Assembly: GCF_000375405.1 (NCBI RefSeq) | Contig: NZ_AQWS01000002.1 | Coordinates: 1-64,000, forward strand | Source: Bacteroides propionicifaciens DSM 19291 = JCM 14649 | GTDB taxonomy: Bacteria; Bacteroidota; Bacteroidia; Bacteroidales; Bacteroidaceae | DNA length: 64,000 bases | Reading direction: 5' to 3' | In this document: in pieces, positions 8,153 through 16,425 of the stretch | How positions within the stretch are numbered: the first letter of the stretch is position 1 | Layout of the letters: every line of letters starts with the position of its first letter | The notes under the pieces: generated by a model | Seen by the model: the letters and a program-made list of their open reading frames with translations, nothing else | Told to the model about the DNA's origin: nothing | Databases searched by the model: none | Program-made: the position numbers and the translations under genes

Positions 8153-8287
8153 GGTTTAAAGAGATGGTATTAGGTTATATCAACAAGATTATAAACACAA
8201 TTATAAAATTACTATTTTATTTATTTACGATACCCAAAATAGAGTATTAATTCTAAGAAATATTCAGTCATAACTATATTATAAATA

Positions 8288-8319
8288 AAAAGTCTATCAA
8301 CAGTTGTTGATAGACTTTT
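8288..8319 (-). terminator. Terminator of the SpoU methyltransferase gene
   Basis: AAAAGTCTATCAACA and TGTTGATAGACTTTT form a perfect 15-bp stem with a 2-base centre and T-runs at both ends. It lies 46 bases past the leftward gene's stop. Confidence 0.8.
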
Positions 8320-8364
8320 AGACAATGCTTATTATACACTTTAAGAGCAGTAATAATGTGACTT

Positions 8365-8892
8365 TTATAGATGAATCTTATTGAAAAGATCCCAAATAAC
8401 GATTCCTGTAGTAACAGAAACATTTAAAGAGTGCTTAGTCCCGTACTGAGGAATTTCCAAACACCCATCCGAATGATTAATCACCTCTTGCTGTACACCT
8501 TTTACCTCATTGCCCATCACAATTGCCAACTTATCATCAGATGGATTAAAGTTGTTGAGCATAGTACTTCCCTGGGCTTGTTCAACAGCATAAACTCGGT
8601 ATCCTTGCTGTTTTAGCTTATCAACAACTTCAAGAGTAGATGTTGAATATTCCCAATCGACTGATTCTTCGGCACCTAAAGCTGTTTTATGTATCTCGGG
8701 ATGTGGAGGAATTGAGGTTATTCCACAGAGATAAATTTTTTCAAGCCGAAAGGCATCGGCAGTTCTAAATATAGAGCCAACATTATAAGTACTTCTTATG
8801 TTATCTAGTATAACAATCAATGGAAGTTTTCTTGATTCTTTGAACTCATTAGTAGTTAACCTATTGAGTTCTGTTATTTTTAATTTTCTCAT
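8365..8892 (-). CDS. TrmH/SpoU-family RNA 2'-O-methyltransferase
   Basis: A SPOUT-fold RNA ribose methyltransferase of 175 aa, minimal length for the family with no N-terminal RNA-binding extension. Three SpoU motifs are visible: L-D-N-I-R-S-T-Y-N-V-G-S-I-F-R-T-A-D near residue 29, then I-V-M-G-N-E-V-K-G-V near 125, and I-P-Q-Y-G-T-K-H-S-L-N-V-S-V near 147. Target could be tRNA or rRNA. The short form is often annotated only as an RNA methyltransferase. Confidence 0.88.
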   Translation of the reverse strand: MRKLKITELNRLTTNEFKESRKLPLIVILDNIRSTYNVGSIFRTADAFRLEKIYLCGITSIPPHPEIHKTALGAEESVDWEYSTSTLEVVDKLKQQGYRVYAVEQAQGSTMLNNFNPSDDKLAIVMGNEVKGVQQEVINHSDGCLEIPQYGTKHSLNVSVTTGIVIWDLFNKIHL

Positions 8893-8921
8893 ATTCTATA
8901 TATCGCTATAGCAATTCTGCA

Positions 8922-8929
8922 CAAAGGTA
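8922..8929 (-). promoter_or_regulatory. -7 element for the SpoU methyltransferase gene
   Basis: TACCTTTG on the minus strand, an exact TAnnTTTG match 30 bases before the start codon. No convincing -33 TTTG. Confidence 0.45.
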
Positions 8930-9070
8930 GAATAAACGGTTTATATCCCTGTTTATTATTGTGTAAAACCTGACGAAAGATTGGGTATAAGATTTAATAA
9001 CTACCTCTTGCATTATTCATAATCCCAAGGCTATATAAAGAATATATCAATAACCAAATTAGTTATTAGT

Positions 9071-9141
9071 AAGTTAAGAACTAGCATTGAACATACTTTT
9101 AACCGATAAATTATAGTTCTTGACTAGAAAGTTCTTAACTT
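9071..9141. repeat. 12-base inverted repeat upstream of nadA
   Basis: AAGTTAAGAACT (9071-9082) and AGTTCTTAACTT (9130-9141) are exact reverse complements. A related half (AGTTCTTGACT) lies at 9115-9125. The right arm overlaps the -7-like TAACTTTG. The arrangement suits a pair of operator sites. Confidence 0.5.
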
Positions 9142-9356
9142 TGTCTATTATAAACAAGCTGTTGATTAAATACATTATTTCCCTAGTAATCAGTATAAAT
9201 AGCCTATTTATATCAGTTCATAAGACTATACATAAGTTTTATATTTAGTTTATAACCTCAAAAGCAAGATAAATATAGTTTATTTACTGACACAATTAAC
9301 AGCCCATTATCACTATCATATATATTTTAAATTAAAGAAAAGATTAAATTATTATT

Positions 9357-10295
9357 ATGAATGAGCTTATAACTGCCATTAAAGATTTAAAGAAAAAGAA
9401 GAATGCAATCATTCTTGCTCACTACTACCAGCGAGGAGAAATTCAAGATATAGCAGATTTTGTTGGTGATAGTTTAGCTTTAGCACAATGGGCTTCAAAA
9501 ACCGATGCTGATATTATTGTGATGTGTGGAGTACATTTTATGGCTGAAACGGCTAAATTGCTGAGCCCAACCAAAAAAGTACTCATACCCGACCCTGAAG
9601 CAGGCTGTTCTTTAGCTGATAGCTGCCCTGCTGATGCTTTTAAAGAGTTTGTTGATAAACACCCTGACCATACCGTGATCTCTTACGTAAACACCTCGGC
9701 AGGAGTTAAAGCAGTTACTGATATTGTTGTAACTTCGACCAATGCCAAGCAAATCGTAGAGAGCTTGCCTGTTGATGAAAAAATTATATTTGGACCCGAC
9801 TATAACTTGGGCAACTATATCAACTCAATTACGGGCCGTAACATGGTTCTTTGGGAAGGTGCATGCCATGTTCATGAACAGTTTTCTGTTGAAAGAATAT
9901 TAGAACTAAAAAAAGAATACCCCAATGCACTCCTTTTAGCTCATCCTGAGTGTAAAAGTGTTTTACTTAATTTAGCTGATTTTGTAGGTTCTACTTCTGC
10001 CCTATTAAAGTACTCAACTAATTCTGAAGTTCAAGAATTTATTGTAGCTACTGAGTCGGGGATTATTCACCAAATGCAAAAGAATTGTCCTACTAAGTTA
10101 TTTATTCCTGCTCCTCCTAACGACAGTACTTGTGCTTGTAACGAGTGTAGTTTTATGAGATTAAATACGATTGAGAAGTTATATTTATGCTTAAAGAATG
10201 AATCTCCAGAGATTTTAGTAGATCCTAAAATAGCTATTGATGCTGTTAAACCAATCAAAAAAATGCTGGAAATTTCTGCTGAATTAGGTTTGTAG
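9357..10295 (+). CDS. nadA: Quinolinate synthase A
   Basis: Condenses iminoaspartate with dihydroxyacetone phosphate to quinolinate in de novo NAD synthesis, using a 4Fe-4S cluster. Seen: A-H-Y-Y-Q-R-G-E-I-Q-D near residue 21, G-D-S-L-A-L-A, C-G-V-H-F-M-A-E-T near 61, P-D-P-E-A-G-C-S-L-A-D-S-C near 83, G-P-D-Y-N-L-G-N-Y, W-E-G-A-C-H-V-H and the C-terminal C-A-C-N-E-C. Cluster cysteines are present. Length 312 aa is normal. The usual partners nadB and nadC are not adjacent. Confidence 0.95.
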   Translation: MNELITAIKDLKKKKNAIILAHYYQRGEIQDIADFVGDSLALAQWASKTDADIIVMCGVHFMAETAKLLSPTKKVLIPDPEAGCSLADSCPADAFKEFVDKHPDHTVISYVNTSAGVKAVTDIVVTSTNAKQIVESLPVDEKIIFGPDYNLGNYINSITGRNMVLWEGACHVHEQFSVERILELKKEYPNALLLAHPECKSVLLNLADFVGSTSALLKYSTNSEVQEFIVATESGIIHQMQKNCPTKLFIPAPPNDSTCACNECSFMRLNTIEKLYLCLKNESPEILVDPKIAIDAVKPIKKMLEISAELGL

Positions 10296-10320
10296 TTAAG
10301 TGTTGTTTATATACAATATA

Positions 10321-10364
10321 TTATAATAAAAGCCGAATGGGATTCCATTCGGCTTTTATTATAA
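10321..10364. terminator. Bidirectional terminator between nadA and the YfhO gene
   Basis: A long inverted repeat with CCGAATGG/CCATTCGG at the core, 20 paired bases in all around GATT, with A/T tracts at both ends, between convergent genes. Confidence 0.85.
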
Positions 10365-10381
10365 TATGATTTAACGAGTTT

Positions 10382-12844
10382 CTAATTGACTTTTTGTTGC
10401 TTCTTACGATACTTAAGTATGAGTATAATAAATCCTAAGATTAGAATAGTTAATCCTATATAGGCTAGAGTCTCGGTTGTCTTAAGGCTTGTGGGGTGAA
10501 AGCTTAATTTAAGCTCGTAGTTACCCTTTGGTAATTCAATTCCACGTAACACGTAATCAGCTCTTATAATTGGGACCTTTTCGCCTTTAATAGTTGCTGT
10601 CCATCCAGGATAATATATTTCTGAAAAGACCGCTAAACCTGTTTTAAGTGCGTTTACTGAATAAATCAATTCATTGGGTGAATATTTAGTTAATGTTATA
10701 GTCCCCTTAGCGCCACCCTGTATTTTTGAGTTACCTTTAATCTGATCTTTATTGATTATAGCAACCTGCTTTAGGTCAACTTTTCCTAGTGACTCCAACT
10801 CTTCATTAGCCGTTTCTACAGTTTTAATATCGGAAACAAACCAAGCATTACCATTGACATTATCATTTTCGATTACCATATTAGCTGTATGCCCAAGGAT
10901 AAAATACTTGGCATTAAGCATATTGAGTACTGGAGTTTTTTCAAACAGTAACAAGTCAACATTCCCAGGCTTATTTATATTTTCTATGAACTGACTCATT
11001 TCTGGTTGAATATAATGCTCTATAAGCTCTTGGTATCTGCGTAGTTTAGCTGCATTATATCCTCCAATACTTTTATGAAAATAGGATGTTGTATTTTCAT
11101 TAAAGGTGTTTGTAGTAAAATTAACAACCCTATAATTAGGGTCCTTATCATTTAAAATATATTTATCCGCTTCAGTTGATTTAAGTATCATCGATATATT
11201 AGACTTAGGAACAAACTGATTATCGTTTAAATATTGTTGATTAACAAACCACATATCGAGTAAGCAAATCGCAATCACTAGCATTATAGTTGACAGCTTA
11301 TTGATTTTTACCTTATAATATAGGTATAGTGTTGCACAGCCAATAATAATTATTACAAAACTTCTCCAAGCACTTGCTGTAACTATAGCTTTTCTCATTT
11401 CTTCAAGGCTCATTACCAACTGTCCTGCTACATTCTGATCAAGTTGACTTAGTGCTATCAGTTCTTGATTTGAAACAAAAGGCCCAGCTAATAATGATGG
11501 AGCTATTGCTGTGAGTAATGCTATACCCCCCGTTGCAACTAAACTAATGAGCAGTGGTTTTTTATATAACTCTACGTTTTTACGATCAGCTATTAGTTTA
11601 GAAAATCCCAAAATAGCTAATAGTGGTATGATAAATTCAGCTATGACAAGAATTGACGATACTGCTCTAAATTTATTATATAGTGGTATGTAATCTATAA
11701 ATAGATCTGTTATTGGCATGAAGTTTTTACCCCAAGACAATATTATTGATAGTATAGTTGCAGCCAACAATGCCCATTTGATAGGGCCTTTAACTATAAA
11801 ACAACCCAATATGAATAGAAACATAACAAAAGCCCCTACATATACTGGTCCAGCTGTAAAAGGTTGATCACCAAAATATTCTGTAATCTGATTATAAATG
11901 GATGAAAATTGAGGATTAGCCTTTTTCATAGCTTGCTCATTCTGAGCTATAGGTTTTGATCCACCCCCTTTAAAACTAGGAATTAAGAGCGTTAAAGTTT
12001 CATCAACTCCATAACTCCATTGTGTGATATAGGCTTTATCTACGCCACTATTATCAGTTTTATTATCAAAGACTAGCTCACTTTTTCCACGATTAGACTC
12101 CTTACTGAGTTGATAAGTGTGGTATAAGTTAGACCCATTAATCACGATGGCTAAGATTCCGGCTGCGGCTAATACCGCTGTTGATTTGAAGAAATCTTTG
12201 AGTGTTTTGGTTCGATAAGCTTCAATAAAATAGGCTATTACAATAAATAGAATCACAAATAAAAAATAGTAAGTCATCTGTATGTGATTCGATAAAATCT
12301 GCAGTGAGGCAAATAAAGCAGCCAAAAGTCCCCCAAGAAGATATCTCTTATTATAGGCCAGAATAATTCCAGCTATTGTTGGTGGAATATAAGCCAAGGT
12401 AATGAACTTCCAAAGATGACCAGCAGCTATTAAAATAAAAAAATACGATGAAAAAGCCCATATTATCCCTCCAAGGCAAGCTATGCCTGGATCTACTTTC
12501 ATGCATCTTAATAAAATATAGAAACCTAGCATCATTATGAATATGTAACCTACATATTGTGGTAAAAATAGGCGATATACTTTCTCTAAGAATTTGATTG
12601 TATCAGTCGATTCGTATGAAGGTGATATTTGGTAGGTAGGCATACCGCTAAAAAGAGTATTGGTCCATCTTGTGCGTTCTCCATTTTCTTCATAATACTC
12701 TTTAGCTTCTTGTCCTGCCCCTATTCCAGCTGCTGCATCGTGTTCCATTAATACTCTTCCATCCAATACTGAAGGTAAAAAGTATAAAAATGAAATCAAT
12801 AAAAATACTAGAACTGCGATTATGTCATTTGCATATTTCTTCAT
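10382..12844 (-). CDS. YfhO-family integral membrane protein
   Basis: A large polytopic inner-membrane protein of 820 aa. The first about 540 residues hold around a dozen hydrophobic segments with conserved extracytoplasmic loops (L-M-E-H-D-A-A-A-G-I-G near 33, T-L-F-S-G-M-P-T-Y near 63, as in GT-C-like YfhO proteins). A soluble domain follows, then a last membrane segment and a basic tail ending K-K-Q-Q-K-V-N. YfhO homologues act in glycosylation of envelope polymers in Gram-positives. Here the role is unknown. The start is 3 bases after the stop of the upstream gene, so the two are almost certainly one operon. Confidence 0.85.
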   Translation of the reverse strand: MKKYANDIIAVLVFLLISFLYFLPSVLDGRVLMEHDAAAGIGAGQEAKEYYEENGERTRWTNTLFSGMPTYQISPSYESTDTIKFLEKVYRLFLPQYVGYIFIMMLGFYILLRCMKVDPGIACLGGIIWAFSSYFFILIAAGHLWKFITLAYIPPTIAGIILAYNKRYLLGGLLAALFASLQILSNHIQMTYYFLFVILFIVIAYFIEAYRTKTLKDFFKSTAVLAAAGILAIVINGSNLYHTYQLSKESNRGKSELVFDNKTDNSGVDKAYITQWSYGVDETLTLLIPSFKGGGSKPIAQNEQAMKKANPQFSSIYNQITEYFGDQPFTAGPVYVGAFVMFLFILGCFIVKGPIKWALLAATILSIILSWGKNFMPITDLFIDYIPLYNKFRAVSSILVIAEFIIPLLAILGFSKLIADRKNVELYKKPLLISLVATGGIALLTAIAPSLLAGPFVSNQELIALSQLDQNVAGQLVMSLEEMRKAIVTASAWRSFVIIIIGCATLYLYYKVKINKLSTIMLVIAICLLDMWFVNQQYLNDNQFVPKSNISMILKSTEADKYILNDKDPNYRVVNFTTNTFNENTTSYFHKSIGGYNAAKLRRYQELIEHYIQPEMSQFIENINKPGNVDLLLFEKTPVLNMLNAKYFILGHTANMVIENDNVNGNAWFVSDIKTVETANEELESLGKVDLKQVAIINKDQIKGNSKIQGGAKGTITLTKYSPNELIYSVNALKTGLAVFSEIYYPGWTATIKGEKVPIIRADYVLRGIELPKGNYELKLSFHPTSLKTTETLAYIGLTILILGFIILILKYRKKQQKVN

Positions 12845-12847
12845 GAA

Positions 12848-14212
12848 TTATAGCGTGTTTTTAGTAAGTGAGGTAATTTGTGCCTCTAATTTATTTAAAT
12901 GCAATCGTGCAACTTCCTGATCTAATCTGGAGTTTATTGTATGAAATCCTATACTATCTCTCTTATTCTTTAATTCCAGTTGTAAGAGTGTAAGTAATGA
13001 ATAGGTACAGCTTTTTATAAATGCTAGTTGTGAGGTATCGTATGCCAGATTTACAAGCTTAGCTTCTGCTACGATTAATATACTATTTCCATTTGAAAAA
13101 TAATATCTTGTCAGGTCAGAACTGACGGGTATCTCTTTTATTTCCGAATCCTCTTTAAGTTTGCTAAGTTCAATCTCTAATTTATTGTGGCCCATGCTAC
13201 ATATTATAGCTTGGTCTTTCATCAGTTTCATGTGATCAAGACTAATGATGTTTTTCTGGCCTGTAGCTGTAATGAATATGTCTGCTTGGTTACATATACT
13301 ATCTAATTCCACTACTCTATATCCTTGCATAGCAGCTTGTAAAGCTAATAATGGATTTGTTTCTGTTATAGAAACTCTAGCACCATTCATTTTTAATGCT
13401 TCTGCACAACCCTGTCCTACTTCGCCAAACCCACAGATGACTACTGATTTACCAATCAAAATGGTTCTAGTTACTGCTTTGATTGCTTCTGCTATGGTTT
13501 CCTTACTACTATAAAAGTCATCTATTTTTGATTTTACACGTGAAGAGCTTATTTCATATACTGGTGCTAATAGTTTAAATCGCCTAGCATACTCGTGAAG
13601 TTCATTACTGCCTGTTTTTGTAATTTCACTTATAGCTTGAAGTTCTGAGCTTATATGTTGCCAGTAAATCTGGTTTTCGGCTAATACTCTTTTTAAGAAA
13701 AGATTCATTTTATATTTACTCTCAAGCTCGTGATACTCATCTAGTATCTCGGGAGTTTTTTCGGCCATATAACCTGTTTGAAGCATTAAGGCTAAGTCTC
13801 CTGTTTCATCAATGATATGAGTTGGTCCTTTTTTGTCATTAAATTGAAAACATTTAAAGATTGACCACCAATAATCTTCTATGTTTTCTCCTTTCCAGGC
13901 AAATATAGAGATCCCTTTATCAGCAATTGCTGCAGCAATATTATCTTGAGTAGAGTATATATTGGAACAACACCATTGGACTTCGGCTCCCAGAATATTA
14001 AGTGTTTCTATAAACACCGCAGTATGCGTTGTTATATGTAATGAACCACTAATTCTCATACCTTTTAGTGGTTTTTTATCTATGTATTTTTTACGAAGAG
14101 CCATTAGACCTGGCATTTCTTTTTCGAGCCAACTAATTTCCTCTCTTCCCTTATTAGCCAGGCTTATATCGGCTACTCTATAGGGTAAGTCTGAAAACAA
14201 AGATATTGTCAT
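12848..14212 (-). CDS. S-adenosylhomocysteinase-like protein, divergent active site
   Basis: Clearly of the SAHH fold: L-P-Y-R-V-A-D-I-S-L-A start, E-M-P-G-L-M, G-A-E-V-Q-W, S-T-Q-D-N, an NAD-binding G-F-G-E-V-G-Q-G and C-S-M-G-H. Aligned by eye without gaps to human SAHH, Lys186, Asp190, His301 and Asn346 are kept. However Glu59 is His, Asp131 is Glu, Glu156 is Ile, Asn181 is Ser and His353 is Gln. The C-terminal tail with the NAD-contacting Lys-Tyr is missing. It may be a repurposed paralogue. The ATG at 14212 is chosen over 14239 because the promoter at 14237-14269 would start transcription near 14230. Confidence 0.8.
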   Translation of the reverse strand: MTISLFSDLPYRVADISLANKGREEISWLEKEMPGLMALRKKYIDKKPLKGMRISGSLHITTHTAVFIETLNILGAEVQWCCSNIYSTQDNIAAAIADKGISIFAWKGENIEDYWWSIFKCFQFNDKKGPTHIIDETGDLALMLQTGYMAEKTPEILDEYHELESKYKMNLFLKRVLAENQIYWQHISSELQAISEITKTGSNELHEYARRFKLLAPVYEISSSRVKSKIDDFYSSKETIAEAIKAVTRTILIGKSVVICGFGEVGQGCAEALKMNGARVSITETNPLLALQAAMQGYRVVELDSICNQADIFITATGQKNIISLDHMKLMKDQAIICSMGHNKLEIELSKLKEDSEIKEIPVSSDLTRYYFSNGNSILIVAEAKLVNLAYDTSQLAFIKSCTYSLLTLLQLELKNKRDSIGFHTINSRLDQEVARLHLNKLEAQITSLTKNTL

Positions 14213-14236
14213 GGATCTTTTAAATTGTTTTATACA

Positions 14237-14269
14237 CAAATATAGGCAATATTATATAAGTAGTTCAAA
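14237..14269 (-). promoter_or_regulatory. Promoter of the SAHH-like/YfhO operon
   Basis: Minus strand: TTTG at 14266-14269, 21 bases, then TATATTTG at 14237-14244, both exact Bacteroidota consensus. The predicted transcript starts near 14230, inside the longer possible reading frame, which fixes the start codon at 14212. Confidence 0.65.
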
Positions 14270-14418
14270 TATGTTTCTTACTATATATGTGTGATACGTA
14301 TAAAGTTTTGTTCTTTATTTAAGTATTAAAGATTCTGGGTATGGTTTTTATCCTAACTTGAATTGTATCACTCTTTTTTATTTTAAGTTTGTATTATATA
14401 ATATCAATTAAATTAGAT

Positions 14419-15465
14419 ATGAAGATTTTAGTCGATAATAAGATTCCTTTTTTAGACGAAGCTATTAAGGAGCTCCAAGCCGAGATTGTTTTTTTATCGG
14501 CTAAAGAATTCACCTCCCAAACTGTTAAGGATGCTGATATTCTAATTGTTCGTACTCGGACCAAATGTAATGCTTCCTTGTTAGAGGGTAGCAAGGTTAA
14601 GTTTATTGCTACTGCAACTATCGGTTTTGATCATATAGACATAGCTTATTGTGCTTCACACGGTATTTTATGGCAAAATGCACCTGGTTGTAATTCAAAC
14701 TCCGTAAGACAATATATACAATCTGCATTGATTCTTTTAAAGCAAAATTATCTCTTTAGTTTAGAGGGTAAAACTTTAGCTGTTATTGGTGTGGGCCATG
14801 TGGGGTGCAAAATAGTTGATTTGGGTCGAAGCTATGGTATGAAAGTTTTGATGAATGACCCTCTAAGAGCTGAAAAAGAGGCCGATTTTCAGCATACATC
14901 TTTGGATATTATTGCTTGTCAGGCTGATATTATAAGTTTTCATGTCCCTTTGGTTCGTCAAGGTAATTATCCGACCTATCATTTAGCTAATGAAGCATTT
15001 TTTAATCAACTTAAAAAAACACCGATTTTAATTAATACCTCTCGTGGTGAAGTGATTGATGGTGCTATTTTAAAAGATTCACTTGCTCGACATACTATAA
15101 AGCAAGCAATAATTGATGTTTGGGAGAATGAACCTCATATTGATGCCGAATTGCTTGAAAAAGTTTTTTTAGGTACCCCTCATATTGCGGGTTATTCAGC
15201 CGATGGTAAGGCTAAAGCTTCTGAAATGGCTTTACAAGCTGTATCTGATTTTTTAAACTTAGGATTGAAAATCAATATTAATCTTCCACAACCCTTGAAT
15301 CCTATTCTTGATGCAGATAGTATGGATAGTGCTTATTTAGAAATATATAATCCTGAATACGACAGCCTTAGTTTAAAAGAGCATATTCAGGATTTTGAAG
15401 CCTTACGAAGTAATTATTCCCTTCGGCGTGAGTCCCTAGCCTACACTATTCGTGTTGAGCAATAA
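14419..15465 (+). CDS. pdxB: Erythronate-4-phosphate dehydrogenase
   Basis: NAD-dependent D-2-hydroxyacid dehydrogenase of the DXP-dependent pyridoxal-phosphate pathway. N-terminal M-K-I-L-V-D-N-K-I-P, then the hallmark T-A-T-I-G-F-D-H-I-D and the extra P-G-C-N-S-N-S-V motif typical of PdxB. The Rossmann glycine pattern is G-V-G-H-V-G near residue 122. S-R-G-E-V-I-D, the W-E-N-E-P motif and a P-H-I-A-G-Y-S catalytic His follow. The ATG at 14419 begins exactly at the conserved M-K-I-L-V. A frame upstream to 14389 adds 10 atypical residues. Its last 30 bases overlap purN tail to tail. Confidence 0.92.
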   Translation: MKILVDNKIPFLDEAIKELQAEIVFLSAKEFTSQTVKDADILIVRTRTKCNASLLEGSKVKFIATATIGFDHIDIAYCASHGILWQNAPGCNSNSVRQYIQSALILLKQNYLFSLEGKTLAVIGVGHVGCKIVDLGRSYGMKVLMNDPLRAEKEADFQHTSLDIIACQADIISFHVPLVRQGNYPTYHLANEAFFNQLKKTPILINTSRGEVIDGAILKDSLARHTIKQAIIDVWENEPHIDAELLEKVFLGTPHIAGYSADGKAKASEMALQAVSDFLNLGLKININLPQPLNPILDADSMDSAYLEIYNPEYDSLSLKEHIQDFEALRSNYSLRRESLAYTIRVEQ

Positions 15466-16020
15466 CTTTTCTATGACTTTGGGAAAGTGTTCATATTCTA
15501 GTGCATGTACTTTTGTAGCTACATCTTCATAGTTATCTGTAGGGTTAACCTCGCATTTGGCCTGAAATATTATATCGCCTTGGTCGTAGTGTTCGTTACA
15601 ATAATGGATGGTTATTCCACTTTCTTGCTCTTTTGCTTCTACAACTGCTTGGTGTACATTATCTCCATACATTCCTTTACCACCAAACTTAGGTAATAAA
15701 GCTGGATGTATATTTATTATTCTATTTGGATATATATTAATAAGGTAGGCTGGAATCTTTAATAGGTAGCCAGCCAATATAATATAATCTATATTGTATT
15801 GTTTTAAAATATTCTTTACAAGTTTTTCATTATTCCAATCTGCTTTATTTAGTACAACGGAGTCAATTTTGAGTTGCTTAGCTCGCTCTAATACAAAAGC
15901 ATTACTTTTATTTGAGGCAATTAGTCTAACTGAGATTTCGGGGTTATTCTCAAAATATTCCGCTATATTTTGTGTATTTGTACCCGAACCCGATGCTAAA
16001 ATGGCAAGATTATACTTCAT
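15436..16020 (-). CDS. purN: Phosphoribosylglycinamide formyltransferase (GAR transformylase)
   Basis: Transfers a formyl group from 10-formyl-THF to GAR in purine synthesis. N-terminal L-A-I-L-A-S-G-S-G-T-N-T-Q-N. Catalytic signature N-I-H-P-A-L-L-P-K-F-G-G-K-G-M-Y-G near residue 101. G-I-T-I-H-Y-C-N-E-H-Y-D-Q-G-D-I-I near 137 holds the Asp of the family. Length 194 aa is normal. It converges with pdxB and its 3' end lies inside the pdxB coding region by 30 bases. It is divergent from acpP. Confidence 0.93.
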   Translation of the reverse strand: MKYNLAILASGSGTNTQNIAEYFENNPEISVRLIASNKSNAFVLERAKQLKIDSVVLNKADWNNEKLVKNILKQYNIDYIILAGYLLKIPAYLINIYPNRIINIHPALLPKFGGKGMYGDNVHQAVVEAKEQESGITIHYCNEHYDQGDIIFQAKCEVNPTDNYEDVATKVHALEYEHFPKVIEKLLLNTNSVG

Positions 16021-16087
16021 AGTTTATTAGTTTTAATGCACAATAAGTAGTGAAATGTGCAAAAATGTGCATTTAATCAATCAAATG

Positions 16088-16119
16088 TTTGCTTAGAACA
16101 ATAAATATTTATTCCTTTG
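16088..16119 (+). promoter_or_regulatory. Promoter candidate for acpP-fabF-rnc
   Basis: TTTG at 16088-16091, 20 bases, then TTCCTTTG at 16112-16119 (one mismatch to TAnnTTTG). Predicted start is about 45 bases before the acpP ATG. Confidence 0.45.
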
Positions 16120-16171
16120 CACGGCAAATTTAAAGAAAATATAATATATTATTAATTTAAAACTAAAAGTT

Positions 16172-16408
16172 ATGTCTGAAATTGCATCAAGAGTTAAAGC
16201 GATAATCGTCGATAAATTAGGCGTAGAAGAATCAGAAGTAAAAACAGAAGCAAGCTTCACTGGTGATTTAGGTGCAGATTCTCTTGACACTGTTGAACTT
16301 ATCATGGAATTTGAAAAAGAATTCAACATTTCTATTCCAGATGACCAAGCAGAAAAAATCACTACTGTTGGTGATGCTGTATCATACATTGAAGAGAACG
16401 CTAAGTAA
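16172..16408 (+). CDS. acpP: Acyl carrier protein
   Basis: 78-aa acidic carrier of growing fatty acids. The phosphopantetheine attachment Ser is in [10 protein letters not shown] near residue 37. Four-helix ACP layout with S-E-I-A-S-R-V-K at the start and a final V-S-Y-I-E-E-N-A-K. It is 17 bases upstream of fabF in the conserved acpP-fabF-rnc order. Confidence 0.97.
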   Translation: MSEIASRVKAIIVDKLGVEESEVKTEASFTGDLGADSLDTVELIMEFEKEFNISIPDDQAEKITTVGDAVSYIEENAK

Positions 16409-16425
16409 TTAGACTTATTATCAAT

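Larger units (their letters stand above)
8893..9356. other. 464-base AT-rich intergenic region before nadA
   Basis: No gene is visible on either strand. It contains the leftward -7 element at 8922-8929, a 12-base inverted repeat (9071-9082 and 9130-9141) and a possible rightward -7 element TAACTTTG at 9136-9143. If that element is used, nadA has a leader of over 200 bases. No recognised riboswitch was seen. Confidence 0.5.

Noticed and set aside
8893-9356. A structured RNA or riboswitch in the long nadA leader
   Set aside because: Apart from the inverted 12-mers no compact conserved stem pattern or known aptamer core was found on either strand.
13537-13542. Other CACGTG cores (here and at 56237-56242) as further parS sites
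   Set aside because: They lie inside genes and lack the flanking TGTT...AACA, so they are chance hexamers.
14389-14418. Ten-residue N-terminal extension of PdxB
   Set aside because: The extra residues do not match the family start. The conserved M-K-I-L-V-D begins at the internal ATG.
16093-16389. 98-codon leftward frame over acpP
   Set aside because: Antisense shadow of acpP, a certain gene in a conserved operon.
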